A stretch of DNA of 64,000 nt from Virgibacillus_O sediminis. GTDB taxonomy: Bacteria > Bacillota > Bacilli > Bacillales > Amphibacillaceae. The stretch lies in the NCBI RefSeq assembly GCF_042643265.1, contig NZ_JBHRRZ010000012.1:1-64000 (forward strand), in the 5' to 3' direction. The stretch's first letter is position 1. Each line of letters begins with the position of its first letter. This document shows positions 1 to 8,578 of the stretch, in pieces. The notes under the pieces were generated by a model. That model did not search any database. It saw only the letters and a program-made list of their open reading frames with translations, and was not told the origin of the DNA. The translations under genes and the position numbers were made by a program.

Positions 1-650
1 TAAACTTTACAACATTCTCTATCTTTCCTTTGGATTCCGGGTCTGCTTTCCTGCATAGATATACGCGAAAATCCCGGTTCTGTTTATAGGCCTGAAATTC
101 CTCTGTCAATATAAGATCCCCTCCATTTTCACTGACCGTCATTAATTTATCTTGGTCATAGACAATCTCTTCTGTGATCCCTCCAAAATACTCAAAAGCA
201 TTTTCGTGGCATCTAAGGACATCCCTTGTAGTGAATGGTCTCTCCTGCCACTCCGCATATTTGTATCGGGAGTGCGAAAGTACGAATGCTATCACATAAA
301 CCTTCATGGTTCTTCCATCAATAACCTTTACTTTCAACTCTCCAAAATCCACCTGCATCTGTTTACCTATCGGTAACTCTTGTATAGCCTCAAAATGCCG
401 TTTATGCATGATTTTGGGGATATGATATTGTGAACGAAGTTCTCTTACATAGCTCCTCACCGTGCTCTCGCCAATCTCCCGAAAACCACATCTTTCTTCC
501 AACCAATCAGATATTTGGGAGGCCGAGAGGTCTGGGTGTTCCCGCAGCCAATCCAGTATAATTTCTTGATAGGAGTCTAACTTTTTCTTTCTCGTTTTGA
601 GTGTATGAACCCAATCCATTGCTGTATCAAAGTCTTTTTCTAGGTAAGCA
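1..650 (-). mobile_element. istA: IS21-family transposase IstA, partial (both ends missing)
   Basis: The minus strand reads as one open frame of about 216 codons that runs off the window at base 1 and stops at the ambiguous base 651. It looks like the middle of IstA, the DDE transposase of IS21-type elements. A helix-rich DNA-binding stretch (LSASQISDWLEE, then VRSYVRELR) precedes the catalytic core, where QVDFGE, VYDQDK and SKGKIENVV supply the expected Asp, Asp and Glu. The N-terminal helix-turn-helix that should precede it is absent, and no istB helper is visible here. Either the element is broken at 651 or the assembly joins an IS copy to unrelated sequence there. The family call is based on motif order and is fairly secure. 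Confidence 0.85.
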
Positions 651-651
651 N
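651..651. other. Ambiguous base (N), probable assembly join
   Basis: This is the only non-ACGT base in the window. It sits exactly where the IstA reading frame gives way to an unrelated small membrane ORF. Repeated IS copies commonly break assemblies, so the sequences on the two sides may not be adjacent in the genome. Confidence 0.7.
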
Positions 652-653
652 TC

Positions 654-806
654 TGCTTTCTTAACTCTTATTCCATAATCTTTCCAAGCAAAAAACACAC
701 TAATTAAAGTCATTAAAAATAAAAGTAACCTTCCAAAATCCAATTGAAACTCTCCTATGCAGTCTATAATTTTACCAGCATCGTTTACAACTGTATTTTT
801 TTCCAT
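654..806 (-). CDS. Small membrane ORF cut at the IS/N junction
   Basis: From an ATG at 806 the minus strand gives 51 codons before running into the N at 651. The product is not recognised. Residues about 25-41 form one hydrophobic segment (LLLFLMTLISVFFAW) followed by a basic tail (KDYGIRVKK), as expected for a single-pass membrane protein with its C-terminus inside. It starts 12 bases after the YbaK pseudogene ends. The ribosome binding site is weak (GTTAG). The true 3' end is unknown because of the junction, and it may not be expressed. Confidence 0.35.
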
Positions 807-818
807 TCTTTACTAACG

Positions 819-1236
819 TCAATCCATTCTGAAATTGGAGTACTTCTCAAATTCATCTAAAGAAAGGTCGATTGCACTATTCCTGCTACCACATGCAGCT
901 ATACTTTCTCATACCGTTTTAGAGACTTGTCCAGATATACGGCAATATCCTTACTGATTCCAAACGGACATACAACTCCCGGAGGATGTCCTACCATTTC
1001 TTCTACTTCATTGCCTTTTAACATTACGGCTCTCTTATGGAATTGTGCTTTATATTTTGGATTATCAATTTTGGCATCTCCTGCCATTACAATTAAAATC
1101 ACCTTACATCGATTATATGACATTGTTTTTGCAAGCAACCAATGGCTAATGCAGCTTCTTCTACAGTTGAGCTAGAGATTGGAATTTCCTGTATTCTATC
1201 TTCCATGTTGAAATAATTTTGTCCTGATTCGAGTAT
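819..1236 (-). pseudogene. YbaK/EbsC-family aminoacyl-tRNA deacylase, frameshifted
   Basis: The pieces match the YbaK/EbsC (trans-editing prolyl-tRNA deacylase-like) fold: MEDRIQEI with TVEEAALAIG, then LAKTMSYN with VILIVMAGDAKID and MVGHPPGVVCPFG, then AACGSRNSAIDL with a short tail. They lie in three reading frames. One shift is near 1135, between AIG and LAKT, and a second is near 898, where an in-frame TAG follows RYEKV. The usual N-terminus can be read upstream to about 1236, but its first codon is ATA rather than a start. Two frame breaks plus a lost start argue for a decayed gene, although sequencing error cannot be excluded next to the N-containing region. Intact members detach mischarged amino acids from tRNA. 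Confidence 0.8.
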
Positions 1237-1337
1237 AGTTTACAATAAAAAGTAGCTGTAACTTATTAATTTATTATTGCAAAACGATAAATAATGTATT
1301 AAACTCATAATGAAAATAATGAAATGAGGTGCTTAGA

Positions 1338-1829
1338 ATGAAACGTGGTTCAACACTCCTTCTAAAGATAGCTGTTATTTTAATTGGAGTTCCAATTCTT
1401 GGGTTGTGCATATTTTTATTGCCTCAAATAGCGAGAGAAGCTTTTGAGCATGCAGGAAAGGGAGCAGTGTTGGCTTATGTAGTGTTTGGCATATTAATTA
1501 TTATGTATCTATCCGCGATACCGTTTTACTTTGCGTTGTATCAGGCATTACGGCTTATAAATTATATTGACAAGAACCAAGCTTTCTCGCAAATTTCTGT
1601 GAAAGCTCTCAAGAAAATAAGAACGTGTGCCATCACAATCAGTGGCTTGTATGTGGTGGCCCTACCTCTCATCTTTGTGGTAGCGGAGTGGGATGACGCA
1701 CCAGGTCTGATATTAATCGGTCTGGTCATTGCTGGGGCTTCCATGGTGATCGCAGTCTTTGCTGCTGTTCTTAAAAAACTATTACAAGAAGCGATAGATA
1801 TAAAATCAGAGAACGATCTAACAGTCTGA
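1338..1829 (+). CDS. yoaS: DUF2975 membrane protein (YoaS-like)
   Basis: A 163-residue integral membrane protein with four predicted helices (about residues 9-30, 47-70, 98-118 and 127-150) and a charged C-terminal tail. It matches the DUF2975 family, whose members almost always sit directly before a small XRE regulator, as here. The ATG at 1338 is preferred over the GTG at 1329 because the GAGGTG Shine-Dalgarno ends 6 bases before it. The reading frame ends 10 bases before yozG, and the order yoaS-yozG-yoaT matches B. subtilis. The biochemical role is unknown; by analogy with other membrane-protein/XRE pairs it may be a sensor or a target of the regulator, which is inference. Confidence 0.75.
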   Translation: MKRGSTLLLKIAVILIGVPILGLCIFLLPQIAREAFEHAGKGAVLAYVVFGILIIMYLSAIPFYFALYQALRLINYIDKNQAFSQISVKALKKIRTCAITISGLYVVALPLIFVVAEWDDAPGLILIGLVIAGASMVIAVFAAVLKKLLQEAIDIKSENDLTV

Positions 1830-1839
1830 GGTGAATAAT

Positions 1840-2049
1840 ATGGCAATTATAATCAATCTTGATGTAATGCTAGCAAAAAGGAAAATGAGTGTAACAGAAC
1901 TTTCGGATAGGGTCGGAATCACGATGGCAAATATCTCTATACTAAAAAATGGAAAGGCCAAAGCAATTCGGCTTTCAACTTTAGACGCCATTTGTAAGGC
2001 CTTGGATTGCCAACCGGGAGATATATTGGAGTATCGTGAAGACGAATAG
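1840..2049 (+). CDS. yozG: Small XRE-family transcriptional regulator (YozG-like)
   Basis: A 69-residue protein that is essentially one Cro/C1-type helix-turn-helix. LAKRKMSVTELSDRVG and ITMANISILKNGKAK form the first helices, and STLDAICKALDCQPGDILEY is the classic family ending. I chose the ATG at 1840 because GAGGTG ends 6 bases upstream and family members start MAIIINLDVML; the GTG at 1831 lies inside that ribosome binding site. It is co-transcribed with the DUF2975 gene and probably with the DUF817 gene behind it. Regulators of this size with this context usually control their own operon. Confidence 0.85.
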   Translation: MAIIINLDVMLAKRKMSVTELSDRVGITMANISILKNGKAKAIRLSTLDAICKALDCQPGDILEYREDE

Positions 2050-2069
2050 GGACTAAGGGGAGGTTACAC

Positions 2070-2888
2070 ATGAACGTAGCTTTTCAACGTGATACTCAAA
2101 GAAACTCTTGGAAGGCAAAAGGCATGGGAGCTATAAAACAACTTATTCGCTTTGGTTGGGAGGAGGCCTGGTCATGTTTATTTGCGGTCGCTATTTTTGC
2201 CTCCCTGGCGATTACTCAACTCATGACGCTCCCCTTTCTACCAAGGTATGATTGGCTACTCATCATCTTCATTCTGATGCAAGTCTGGATGATCCGGTCT
2301 GGACTTGAAACATGGGATGAGCTAAAGGTGATTACATTGTTCCATCTTATCGGGCTTGCTCTTGAAATTTTCAAAGTGCATATGGGCTCATGGTCTTATC
2401 CAGAGGAAGGGTATTCCAAAATCTTTGGAGTCCCTCTCTATAGCGGATTCATGTACGCAAGTGTTGCGAGTTATCTTTGCCAATCGTGGAGGAGATTAAA
2501 GGTTGATTTGGTTAGGTGGCCATCTTCTCTGGCAGTTGTGCCTCTTGCAATCGCCATTTATTTGAATTTTTTCACCCACCATTATTGGATAGATGTTCGC
2601 TATTGGCTAGCGTGGCTTGTCATCATTATTTTTTGGAAATCATGGGTCACCTACGAAGTTAATGGGATACGCTACCGCATGCCACTCGCACTTTCTTTTA
2701 TGCTCATCGGTTTTTTTATATGGGTAGCTGAGAATATTTCAACGTATTTGGGAGCCTGGGAATATCCAAACCAAGCGGAAACATGGAGTCTCGTCCATCT
2801 TGGAAAAGTAAGTTCATGGGTCTTATTAGTAATTGTCAGCTTTCTAATTGTAGCTACGTTAAAACGGATGAAGGGAAGATGCATATAG
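2070..2888 (+). CDS. yoaT: DUF817 multi-pass membrane protein (YoaT-like)
   Basis: A 272-residue integral membrane protein with about eight predicted helices, rich in Trp and Tyr. It resembles the DUF817 family, to which B. subtilis YoaT belongs; recurrent features are the WSYPEEGYSKIFGVPLYSGF and GAWEYPNQ stretches in loops, with FxW motifs. The function is unknown. The ATG at 2070 follows AGGGGAGG at good spacing, 20 bases after the regulator, so the three genes look like one transcription unit. No terminator is obvious right after it; a TGCCTGACACC stretch follows before the uppS-like gene. Confidence 0.75.
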   Translation: MNVAFQRDTQRNSWKAKGMGAIKQLIRFGWEEAWSCLFAVAIFASLAITQLMTLPFLPRYDWLLIIFILMQVWMIRSGLETWDELKVITLFHLIGLALEIFKVHMGSWSYPEEGYSKIFGVPLYSGFMYASVASYLCQSWRRLKVDLVRWPSSLAVVPLAIAIYLNFFTHHYWIDVRYWLAWLVIIIFWKSWVTYEVNGIRYRMPLALSFMLIGFFIWVAENISTYLGAWEYPNQAETWSLVHLGKVSSWVLLVIVSFLIVATLKRMKGRCI

Positions 2889-2995
2889 ATGCCTGACACC
2901 CCTATTCTGGCAATATATTGTGCCTATCGCCCTAAGCAGACGTTACGTGGGTGCAGAGAATATGGGAAGGGGCAAACATTTCGGAGGGATAAATC

Positions 2996-3760
2996 ATGCC
3001 AATAAAGATTCCTATTTTCAATAATAAACAACAACGGAAAGATTCCTTTTATGATTCGGAAGGTACTATACCGGGCCATATCGCCATCATTATGGACGGA
3101 AATGGACGCTGGGCCGAAAAGCGGAGCATGCCAAGAATTTACGGACATAAAGAAGGGGTATCTGCCCTTACCAAAATTGTCGAGGCAGCAGTCAAATGCA
3201 AGGTGAAGATGCTGACACTTTATGCATTTTCCACGGAAAATTGGAAACGTCCAAAGTCCGAGATAGATTATATATTAAGACTTCCTAAGGAATTTCTACA
3301 TATCTATCTGCCAGACCTTATATCCAATAATGTACGCATCTCAACCATCGGTGATATGAAAGATCTACCTGCCTCCACAAGCGAAGCCGTGCAGTATGCA
3401 ATGGACCGTACCCGAGACAATGACGGTCTTCAGCTAAATATTGCGCTCAATTATGGAAGCAGACACGAGATTGTGGGTGCCATAAAAAACATACTTACGG
3501 ATATAAATAATTCGGCATTGTCACTGGACGAACTGGATGAACAGAAATTTTCAGGGTACCTGTATACAGAAGGTTTGCCAGAACCCGACCTGCTTATTCG
3601 GACCGGCGGAGAAAAGCGTCTGAGCAATTTCCTGCTCTGGCAGCTAGCCTATACGGAGTTCTGGTTTACTGATATTCTGTGGCCGGATTTCTCCCAAGAG
3701 GAATTTTTTCGTGCAATGGAAGAATACCAGCGTCGACAAAGAAGATATGGCGGAATATAG
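2996..3760 (+). CDS. uppS: Isoprenyl (undecaprenyl diphosphate) synthase-like cis-prenyltransferase
   Basis: The 254-residue product has the full cis-prenyltransferase pattern. IAIIMDGNGRWAEKR carries the catalytic Asp and diphosphate-binding residues, STENWKRP follows, and the C-terminal IRTGGEKRLSNFLLWQ and FTDILWPDF motifs are present. Such enzymes condense isopentenyl diphosphate onto farnesyl diphosphate to make the C55 lipid carrier of cell wall synthesis. The housekeeping uppS of Bacilli normally lies next to cdsA, dxr and frr, none of which is here, so this is probably a second copy with another chain length or role (inference). AAACATTTCGGAGGG precedes the ATG. A strong terminator follows at 3781. 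Confidence 0.85.
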   Translation: MPIKIPIFNNKQQRKDSFYDSEGTIPGHIAIIMDGNGRWAEKRSMPRIYGHKEGVSALTKIVEAAVKCKVKMLTLYAFSTENWKRPKSEIDYILRLPKEFLHIYLPDLISNNVRISTIGDMKDLPASTSEAVQYAMDRTRDNDGLQLNIALNYGSRHEIVGAIKNILTDINNSALSLDELDEQKFSGYLYTEGLPEPDLLIRTGGEKRLSNFLLWQLAYTEFWFTDILWPDFSQEEFFRAMEEYQRRQRRYGGI

Positions 3761-3780
3761 GTTAAAGGGAGACCTGAAAA

Positions 3781-3812
3781 ATTAGGCGCACTTCATGGGG
3801 AGTGCGCCTAAT
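3781..3812 (+). terminator. Rho-independent terminator after the uppS-like gene
   Basis: A perfect 12-bp inverted repeat (ATTAGGCGCACT, 8-base loop, AGTGCGCCTAAT), 20 bases after the stop codon. The T-tract behind it is short (TTTAT). Confidence 0.8.
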
Positions 3813-3880
3813 TTATGAAACCAGAAATCATACCATAAATTGAGTGAACATTCTTCTTGAGCTAATAAGTATGTAAGCAT

Positions 3881-3910
3881 AAAAAAGGGAGGCTATTTCA
3901 CCTCCCAAAA
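3881..3910 (-). terminator. Terminator of the tatA operon
   Basis: On the minus strand GGGAGG and CCTCCC pair around an 8-base loop and are followed by six Ts (bases 3881-3886 read as A on the plus strand). It lies about 70 bases after the tatA stop. Confidence 0.75.
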
Positions 3911-3980
3911 CTCTGCGAATAAATATATTTTCCTCTTCAACGGAACTACTTACAGCTGTCCATCTTTCCCGAATACCTAT

Positions 3981-4190
3981 TTACTTCTTTACATGTTCCG
4001 GGTCGTCCTTGGTTTCTTTTGGTGCAGCTGCTTCCTCATCACTGATCAGGCTGCTTGCCGATTGCTTGAATTCAGACAGGGTCTGTCCAAATGCTTTGCC
4101 GATTTCCGGCAGTTTCTTCGGCCCGAAGATGATCAGGGCAATGATCAGGATGAGGATCAAGCCTGGTATGCCAATATTTGCAACTCCCAC
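3981..4190 (-). CDS. tatA: Twin-arginine translocase subunit TatA
   Basis: A 69-residue TatA/E protein: one N-terminal membrane helix (GLILILIIALIIFGPKKLPEI, residues about 9-29) with the family FGPKKLPE hinge, an amphipathic helix (GKAFGQTLSEFKQS) and an acidic/basic tail. TatA forms the pore-like assembly that moves folded proteins with twin-arginine signals across the cytoplasmic membrane. It is the last gene behind the GMC flavoprotein and the Tat-signal subunit 3 gene on the same strand, so it is probably dedicated to exporting that enzyme. No tatC is present in this window; TatC must come from elsewhere. Confidence 0.92.
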   Translation of the reverse strand: MGVANIGIPGLILILIIALIIFGPKKLPEIGKAFGQTLSEFKQSASSLISDEEAAAPKETKDDPEHVKK

Positions 4191-4238
4191 GTCAAAACAG
4201 CCCCCTCATTAGCCATACATCGCTGATATTGTCCTGCG

Positions 4239-6038
4239 TCATGCAAGCTTCCTGTCATTCTTTTCCTCTTTTGCCTTCTGGTCCTTCGCTTCTTGGGCAA
4301 GCTTGCTTTTACTCTTCTGGTTTCCTTGCACCAGCTGGCCGCCGTTTTCCCGGTACTGCAGAATGCCTTCTGCCGCCCGGTAGGCAAGCGCCCCTACTGT
4401 CCCGGTCGGATTGTAGCCGCCGTTATGGGCAAATGCGGAAGCCCCGACGACAAATACATTTTCATGGTCCCACATCTGCAGATAGTTGTTGACTGCAGAT
4501 GTCTCCGGATCATCACCCATGATGACCCCGCCGGTATTATGGGTGGTCTGGTATGGAACGATATCATAGTGGTCCGGCATGGTTGCCCGTTCCACAATAT
4601 CGGCTCCCATTTCTTCCATGATCTCTGCTGCCCGGTCGGATAAGTATTCATGCAGTTTGCGGTCCTGTTCCGTAAAGTCGTAGTTCAGACGCAGGAGCGG
4701 ATTCCCATGGGCATCTTTATAGGTCGGATCCAAGTCCATATAGTTATTTTTATGCGGCATGGAAGCCCCTTGCGCCCCAATGGACAGCGAACGGTTGAAG
4801 TAACGGAGGGACTGGGCCTTGAAATCCGCTCCCCAGCCAGGTGTCCCTTTAGGCACCGGGTTATTGGCGATCGGTCGGCGTCCGGTCTGGGTAATGGACA
4901 TCACCCCGCCATGGATGAATCCAAGGTCGGAATGGTCGAAGTTGTCTCCATTGTAATCATCAACCGAGGCACCAAGAGCACCGGCCCCCATGAAGGTATT
5001 GAATTTTTCCTCCTCAAAATAACCGGTGGCACCAGGGAGAATCTGATAGCAATAGTTCTTGCCGATGACTCCTGTACCGTTGTCAGGATTATATGGTTTC
5101 CCAAGGCCAGACTGGAGAAGCAGCCTCGTATTGTTCATTACATAGCTGGTCATCACCACAATATCCGCCGGCTGGATGAATTCCTCACCGGATTTCAGAT
5201 CGACATAACGCACACCTGTGGCCTTTTCGCCGTCATGGATGATCTCTACTACATCAGCATCCGTGCGCATTTCGAAATTGCCGGTGTCCAAGGCGGTCGG
5301 AATAACGGTCACGTTCGGCGTGGACTTAGCGCCATACTCGCATCCGAACCGCTCACAGAATCCACAATACTGACAGGCGTTGATCCGCTGGCCGTCTGGG
5401 TTTTCATAGCTCTCCGATAGGTTCCCGGATGGCATCATGAATGGATGCAGGCCGAGATTGCCTGCCGCTTCCTTGAATCGGTCGAGGATCGGCGTGCTTT
5501 TCATCGGAGGTGTCGGATACGGGTTGCTCCGCGGCGGTCCCATCGGGTTTTCCTCCCCGCTGATCCCGGCAGTCTGTTCAAACTGATAGAAATACGGCTC
5601 CAATTCCTCGTAGGTGATTCCCCAGTCCTGCAGGGTATATTCATTCCCCAATTTATCCCGGCCGTATTTTTGGTCGGTCATGGATTTGATCTGCAGGTCA
5701 TATGGAAGGAAGCGCCAAGTCTGCCCGTTCCAGTGGACCCCCGCTCCCCCGACACCCTCACCAGGAAGGAAGGATCCCCATTGTCTGATCGGCAATGCCC
5801 TTTCTTCCCGGTGGTTTCGGAATGTCAACGTTTCTCTCGATGCGTCCTGCATCAGTTCATATCTCAGTGCATAGCGGTACTCATCATGCACCATCTGGAA
5901 ATCGGATGTATCCCTGTTCTCGCCGCGTTCCAGGCCTACTACCTTCACACCTTCTTTTCCCAATTCCGCGGCAATGATGCCGGCCGTCCAGCCGACACCG
6001 ACTGTCACTACTTCCACTTTATCCAGTTCTTGTGCCAT
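4239..6038 (-). CDS. GMC-family FAD oxidoreductase (gluconate 2-dehydrogenase large-subunit type)
   Basis: A 599-residue flavoprotein. The N-terminal VEVVTVGVGWTAG motif with the following KVVGLERG strand binds FAD, GEGVGGAGVHWNG is the GMC signature region, and the C-terminal HNTGGVIMG and NPTGTVGALAYRAA hold the active-site His/Asn region. A cysteine cluster (CQYCGFCERFGC, about residues 220-231) is typical of the gluconate or sorbose dehydrogenase branch. The substrate cannot be told from sequence. It has no signal peptide of its own and probably rides out with the Tat-signal partner encoded just upstream. The last 45 residues are unusually rich in Lys, Glu and Gln. The start is well supported by AAAAGGAGACTGACA before the ATG. 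Confidence 0.85.
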   Translation of the reverse strand: MAQELDKVEVVTVGVGWTAGIIAAELGKEGVKVVGLERGENRDTSDFQMVHDEYRYALRYELMQDASRETLTFRNHREERALPIRQWGSFLPGEGVGGAGVHWNGQTWRFLPYDLQIKSMTDQKYGRDKLGNEYTLQDWGITYEELEPYFYQFEQTAGISGEENPMGPPRSNPYPTPPMKSTPILDRFKEAAGNLGLHPFMMPSGNLSESYENPDGQRINACQYCGFCERFGCEYGAKSTPNVTVIPTALDTGNFEMRTDADVVEIIHDGEKATGVRYVDLKSGEEFIQPADIVVMTSYVMNNTRLLLQSGLGKPYNPDNGTGVIGKNYCYQILPGATGYFEEEKFNTFMGAGALGASVDDYNGDNFDHSDLGFIHGGVMSITQTGRRPIANNPVPKGTPGWGADFKAQSLRYFNRSLSIGAQGASMPHKNNYMDLDPTYKDAHGNPLLRLNYDFTEQDRKLHEYLSDRAAEIMEEMGADIVERATMPDHYDIVPYQTTHNTGGVIMGDDPETSAVNNYLQMWDHENVFVVGASAFAHNGGYNPTGTVGALAYRAAEGILQYRENGGQLVQGNQKSKSKLAQEAKDQKAKEEKNDRKLA

Positions 6039-6214
6039 TGTCAGTCTCCTTTTCCATCTAGAAGTTGTTTATGTTATCCGCAAGTTGCATATACTTCACT
6101 TCTTTTCAACGGGCTGCCCCTCTTCTCTTGAATGGATGCGGGTCCCAGCGTGCGCTCCATGTACGAGCCAGTTCCAGGCTGCTAACCTTTCAGCTTAAAA
6201 AAGTAGCCTTCTTT

Positions 6215-6964
6215 TTAGAAATTTGTATGGGACGTGAGGGCATCCGGCTCGATCTCTACAAATTCTTCACTATCAATCTGCTCCGTATAGCTCATTTGGC
6301 TGCCAGGGAATTCTTTCATTCTCCAACCTTCCATATCGGCATTCCCGCCATATAATGGATCGGCATAGGCTCCAGCCAGGGTCGCAGACTTCAATTCTTC
6401 GAAGAATGTGGAAGATGTTGCCCCTTTGATAGCCACCCCGTTATTTTCAAATTCTGTTAGAATCTCATCCTGCTGCTCGCCTTCCAGATCAACGAACGAT
6501 CCATCGAATCTCTTTCTGCTCTCATCATTCAGGGCACGGATACCGACCATAAATAACTCATGGCGCTGCAGCCGTGTCTGGTATCCCTGATAGTCCGTTC
6601 CAGGATAGAAAGGCCCTTGCATATACTCCCTGTCATTATGTCCATAACCGCTGGCCAGCTGATGGTCGATAAAGTACGGAACACCTAATGCGACGGCACC
6701 TGGGCCATTATCATCCTCGGGGAAAATCCGCTCTGTTGCCGCACTGAGCGTATTAAAATCTTCCCTCCGTTTAAAGTACATCAGGGCTCGGTTATAATTA
6801 TTCCGGTTATCCGCCGTTTCCGGAGCTGTCTCCTGCTCCGTTCCCAGCATATTCGTCCCCAGCAAGGACCCGAGGATTCCACCACCGATCGCCCCACCGG
6901 CTACATAACCTGTATTCTTGATAAATCTCCGTCGGGAAATTTTCTGTTCTTGTTCTTCTGCCAA
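6215..6964 (-). CDS. Gluconate 2-dehydrogenase subunit 3-like protein with Tat signal
   Basis: I start this gene at the TTG at 6964: GGAGG lies 7 bases upstream, and the product then begins with about 8 residues followed directly by a twin-arginine signal, ISRRRFIKN and the hydrophobic AGGAIGGGILGSLLG. The longer GTG start at 7027 would bury the signal behind 21 extra residues. The mature part (LSAATERIFPEDDNGPGA, VPYFIDHQLASGYG, FYPGTDYQGYQ) matches the small, third subunit of membrane-bound gluconate dehydrogenases. It likely carries the cofactor-less partner role and exports the FAD subunit encoded downstream by hitch-hiking. The 176-base gap between the two genes holds no clear feature. 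No cytochrome c subunit gene is adjacent. Confidence 0.85.
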   Translation of the reverse strand: MAEEQEQKISRRRFIKNTGYVAGGAIGGGILGSLLGTNMLGTEQETAPETADNRNNYNRALMYFKRREDFNTLSAATERIFPEDDNGPGAVALGVPYFIDHQLASGYGHNDREYMQGPFYPGTDYQGYQTRLQRHELFMVGIRALNDESRKRFDGSFVDLEGEQQDEILTEFENNGVAIKGATSSTFFEELKSATLAGAYADPLYGGNADMEGWRMKEFPGSQMSYTEQIDSEEFVEIEPDALTSHTNF

Positions 6965-7204
6965 TTCAATTCCTCCATTCACATCCAAAGATTTACCTTC
7001 AAAAGGCAGGACTGGATCCTCCACCACAGGGTCACCAGTCGGATTGTTCTAATATTTACCTGTAGGTTATGCAATAAATTGAGAAAAAAACATATTTCTC
7101 CATTTTTTTGCAGCATCTTCCAATAGCCTCATATTTTCACGGATATCCTGCAGGGTCGCCGCCCGGGACATCCATCCTGAAACGTGCGTATATGTAGCGC
7201 ATAT
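6965..7204. other. Upstream region of the Tat module, no gene seen
   Basis: About 240 bases before the subunit 3 gene hold no convincing ORF. On the minus strand a TTGCAT box near 7070 could be a -35 element, but no well-spaced -10 box goes with it. The in-frame sequence back to the TAG near 7057 has no ATG. Confidence 0.4.
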
Positions 7205-7205
7205 C

Positions 7206-7232
7206 AAAAAAGCGGACACCGTCATGTCCGCT
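7206..7232 (-). terminator. Terminator of the PepSY gene
   Basis: AAGCGGACA and TGTCCGCTT form a 9-bp stem with a 6-base loop; on the minus strand it is followed by a run of six Ts. Confidence 0.8.
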
Positions 7233-7300
7233 TCCTTACATCCCTATTCATTTAATCATCTTGGTAAAAATCAGTCCTTCCACTATGGACGATTTTCCCT

Positions 7301-7846
7301 CTAATCTTCATCATCCTGTTCTATTTCCAATACGTCGCCTGTCACCGCATCGATGGTCAGTTCCGTCTCGCCGTTATCGGTACCCAGTTCGATTTCATAC
7401 ACATAGCGCCCATCATCTTCATCGACTTCCATTTCTGTGACCGTACCATCAACCTCAGCCTGGGCAATTTCCACTGCTTGCTCAGTTGTCAGGATGTCGC
7501 TTGGGAACTCTCCTTCCCGGTCGTCATCATCATCCCCATCTGATTCGGTTTTCAAGACTTCTCCGGTATAGGCATGGACGTATATCTCATGTTCAGCTTT
7601 CCCATTTTCTAATTCCATCTCATAATAGGAAACACCGTCATCTTCATCCAGCTCCACTTCCACCACATAGCCATCCTTCTCAGCAAGCGCAATATCCTTC
7701 GCCTCTGCCACGGAGAGCTTGTTTGCCTCTCCTGATTCTGCTTCCTTCACAGCCCCCTGCCCGTCATCAGCGGATGATGCCGCCACCGACACTCCACTGA
7801 AAATGACACCTGCTGCAATGGTTCCCATGATTAATTTGTTCTTCAT
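7301..7846 (-). CDS. Secreted protein with two PepSY domains
   Basis: A 181-residue exported protein. Residues 1-24 form a Sec signal peptide (KNKLIMGTIAAGVIFSG, with a VAASSA cleavage region). Two PepSY repeats follow, each with the pattern L(S/T)xxxAxxIAxAE, DGYVVEVELDEDDG, YYEMEL and a closing TGEVLKTE or TGDVLEIE. PepSY domains are thought to inhibit extracellular peptidases or to tune cell-surface regulators. The protein is very acidic (many Asp/Glu runs), which fits a salt-tolerant host. The ATG at 7846 is chosen because the GGAGG lies 7 bases upstream; the ATG at 7852 is only 1 base from it. Confidence 0.88.
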   Translation of the reverse strand: MKNKLIMGTIAAGVIFSGVSVAASSADDGQGAVKEAESGEANKLSVAEAKDIALAEKDGYVVEVELDEDDGVSYYEMELENGKAEHEIYVHAYTGEVLKTESDGDDDDDREGEFPSDILTTEQAVEIAQAEVDGTVTEMEVDEDDGRYVYEIELGTDNGETELTIDAVTGDVLEIEQDDED

Positions 7847-7986
7847 TTCCATTCCTCCCTTATTTTTTCTACATCTCTACCATAACCTTCAGATATTAAA
7901 GGAAGAATAAAGGCAGATTAGAATTTGATGAGAAAGGTTAATTTCTCTTAACATAGAGATAACTCAGATCCCGGGAGGAAATAATC

Positions 7987-8571
7987 ATGACGAAGCAACT
8001 GATCCTAGCATCATCCTCACCAAGAAGGAAGGAACTCTTAAGCCAGGTGAACATTCCCTTCACCCTCCGCAAACAAGACATCGATGAATCACAGGTCACC
8101 AGCCAGGACCCGGTGGAAAAGGTCAAACAGCTGGCCATACTGAAAGGACGGAATATCCCCATTCATCAGCCGGATGAAGTCATCCTATCGGCAGATACGG
8201 TCGTTTCCTACCAGAACAACATCTTTGAAAAACCTGCAGACCAGGAAGAAGCAAAGAAAATGATCTCCACATTAAGCGGAGATGTCCATGAAGTCTACAC
8301 CGGTGTCCTGTTACGCACGGAGGAGGAGGAAGCAGTAATAGTCGAGCGGACCGAGGTGGAATTCTGGCCGCTGACAGAGGAAGAGATAAACTGGTATATT
8401 GCCACAGAGGAACCGTATGACAAGGCCGGCGCCTACGGAATCCAGCACCTTGGTGCGATGTTTGTAAAGCAGGTGAAAGGAGATTACTACAACGTCGTGG
8501 GCCTCCCCATCTCCCGTGTCGTCCGCGAGCTCCGTAGGTTTTCCGTATTTCCAGAGAGAGGGGATTTATAG
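7987..8571 (+). CDS. maf: Maf-family nucleoside triphosphate pyrophosphatase
   Basis: A 194-residue Maf protein. The N-terminal LILASSSPRRKELL motif binds the nucleotide phosphates, ILSADTVVSYQN carries the catalytic Asp, and KAGAYGIQ and GDYYNVVGLPI are the remaining family motifs. Maf enzymes hydrolyse non-canonical or modified nucleoside triphosphates (dTTP/UTP or 7-methyl-GTP subtypes) and overexpression blocks septum formation in B. subtilis. GGGAGGAAATAATC precedes the ATG. It is not beside radC or mreBCD, its usual neighbours in Bacillus, so this is a relocated or second copy (inference). Confidence 0.92.
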   Translation: MTKQLILASSSPRRKELLSQVNIPFTLRKQDIDESQVTSQDPVEKVKQLAILKGRNIPIHQPDEVILSADTVVSYQNNIFEKPADQEEAKKMISTLSGDVHEVYTGVLLRTEEEEAVIVERTEVEFWPLTEEEINWYIATEEPYDKAGAYGIQHLGAMFVKQVKGDYYNVVGLPISRVVRELRRFSVFPERGDL

Positions 8572-8578
8572 TGATGTT

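Noticed and set aside
4650..6131. Long plus-strand open frames opposite the GMC gene
   Set aside because: They are antisense to a gene with clear FAD and GMC motifs and have no family features of their own; open frames opposite GC-richer genes are common.
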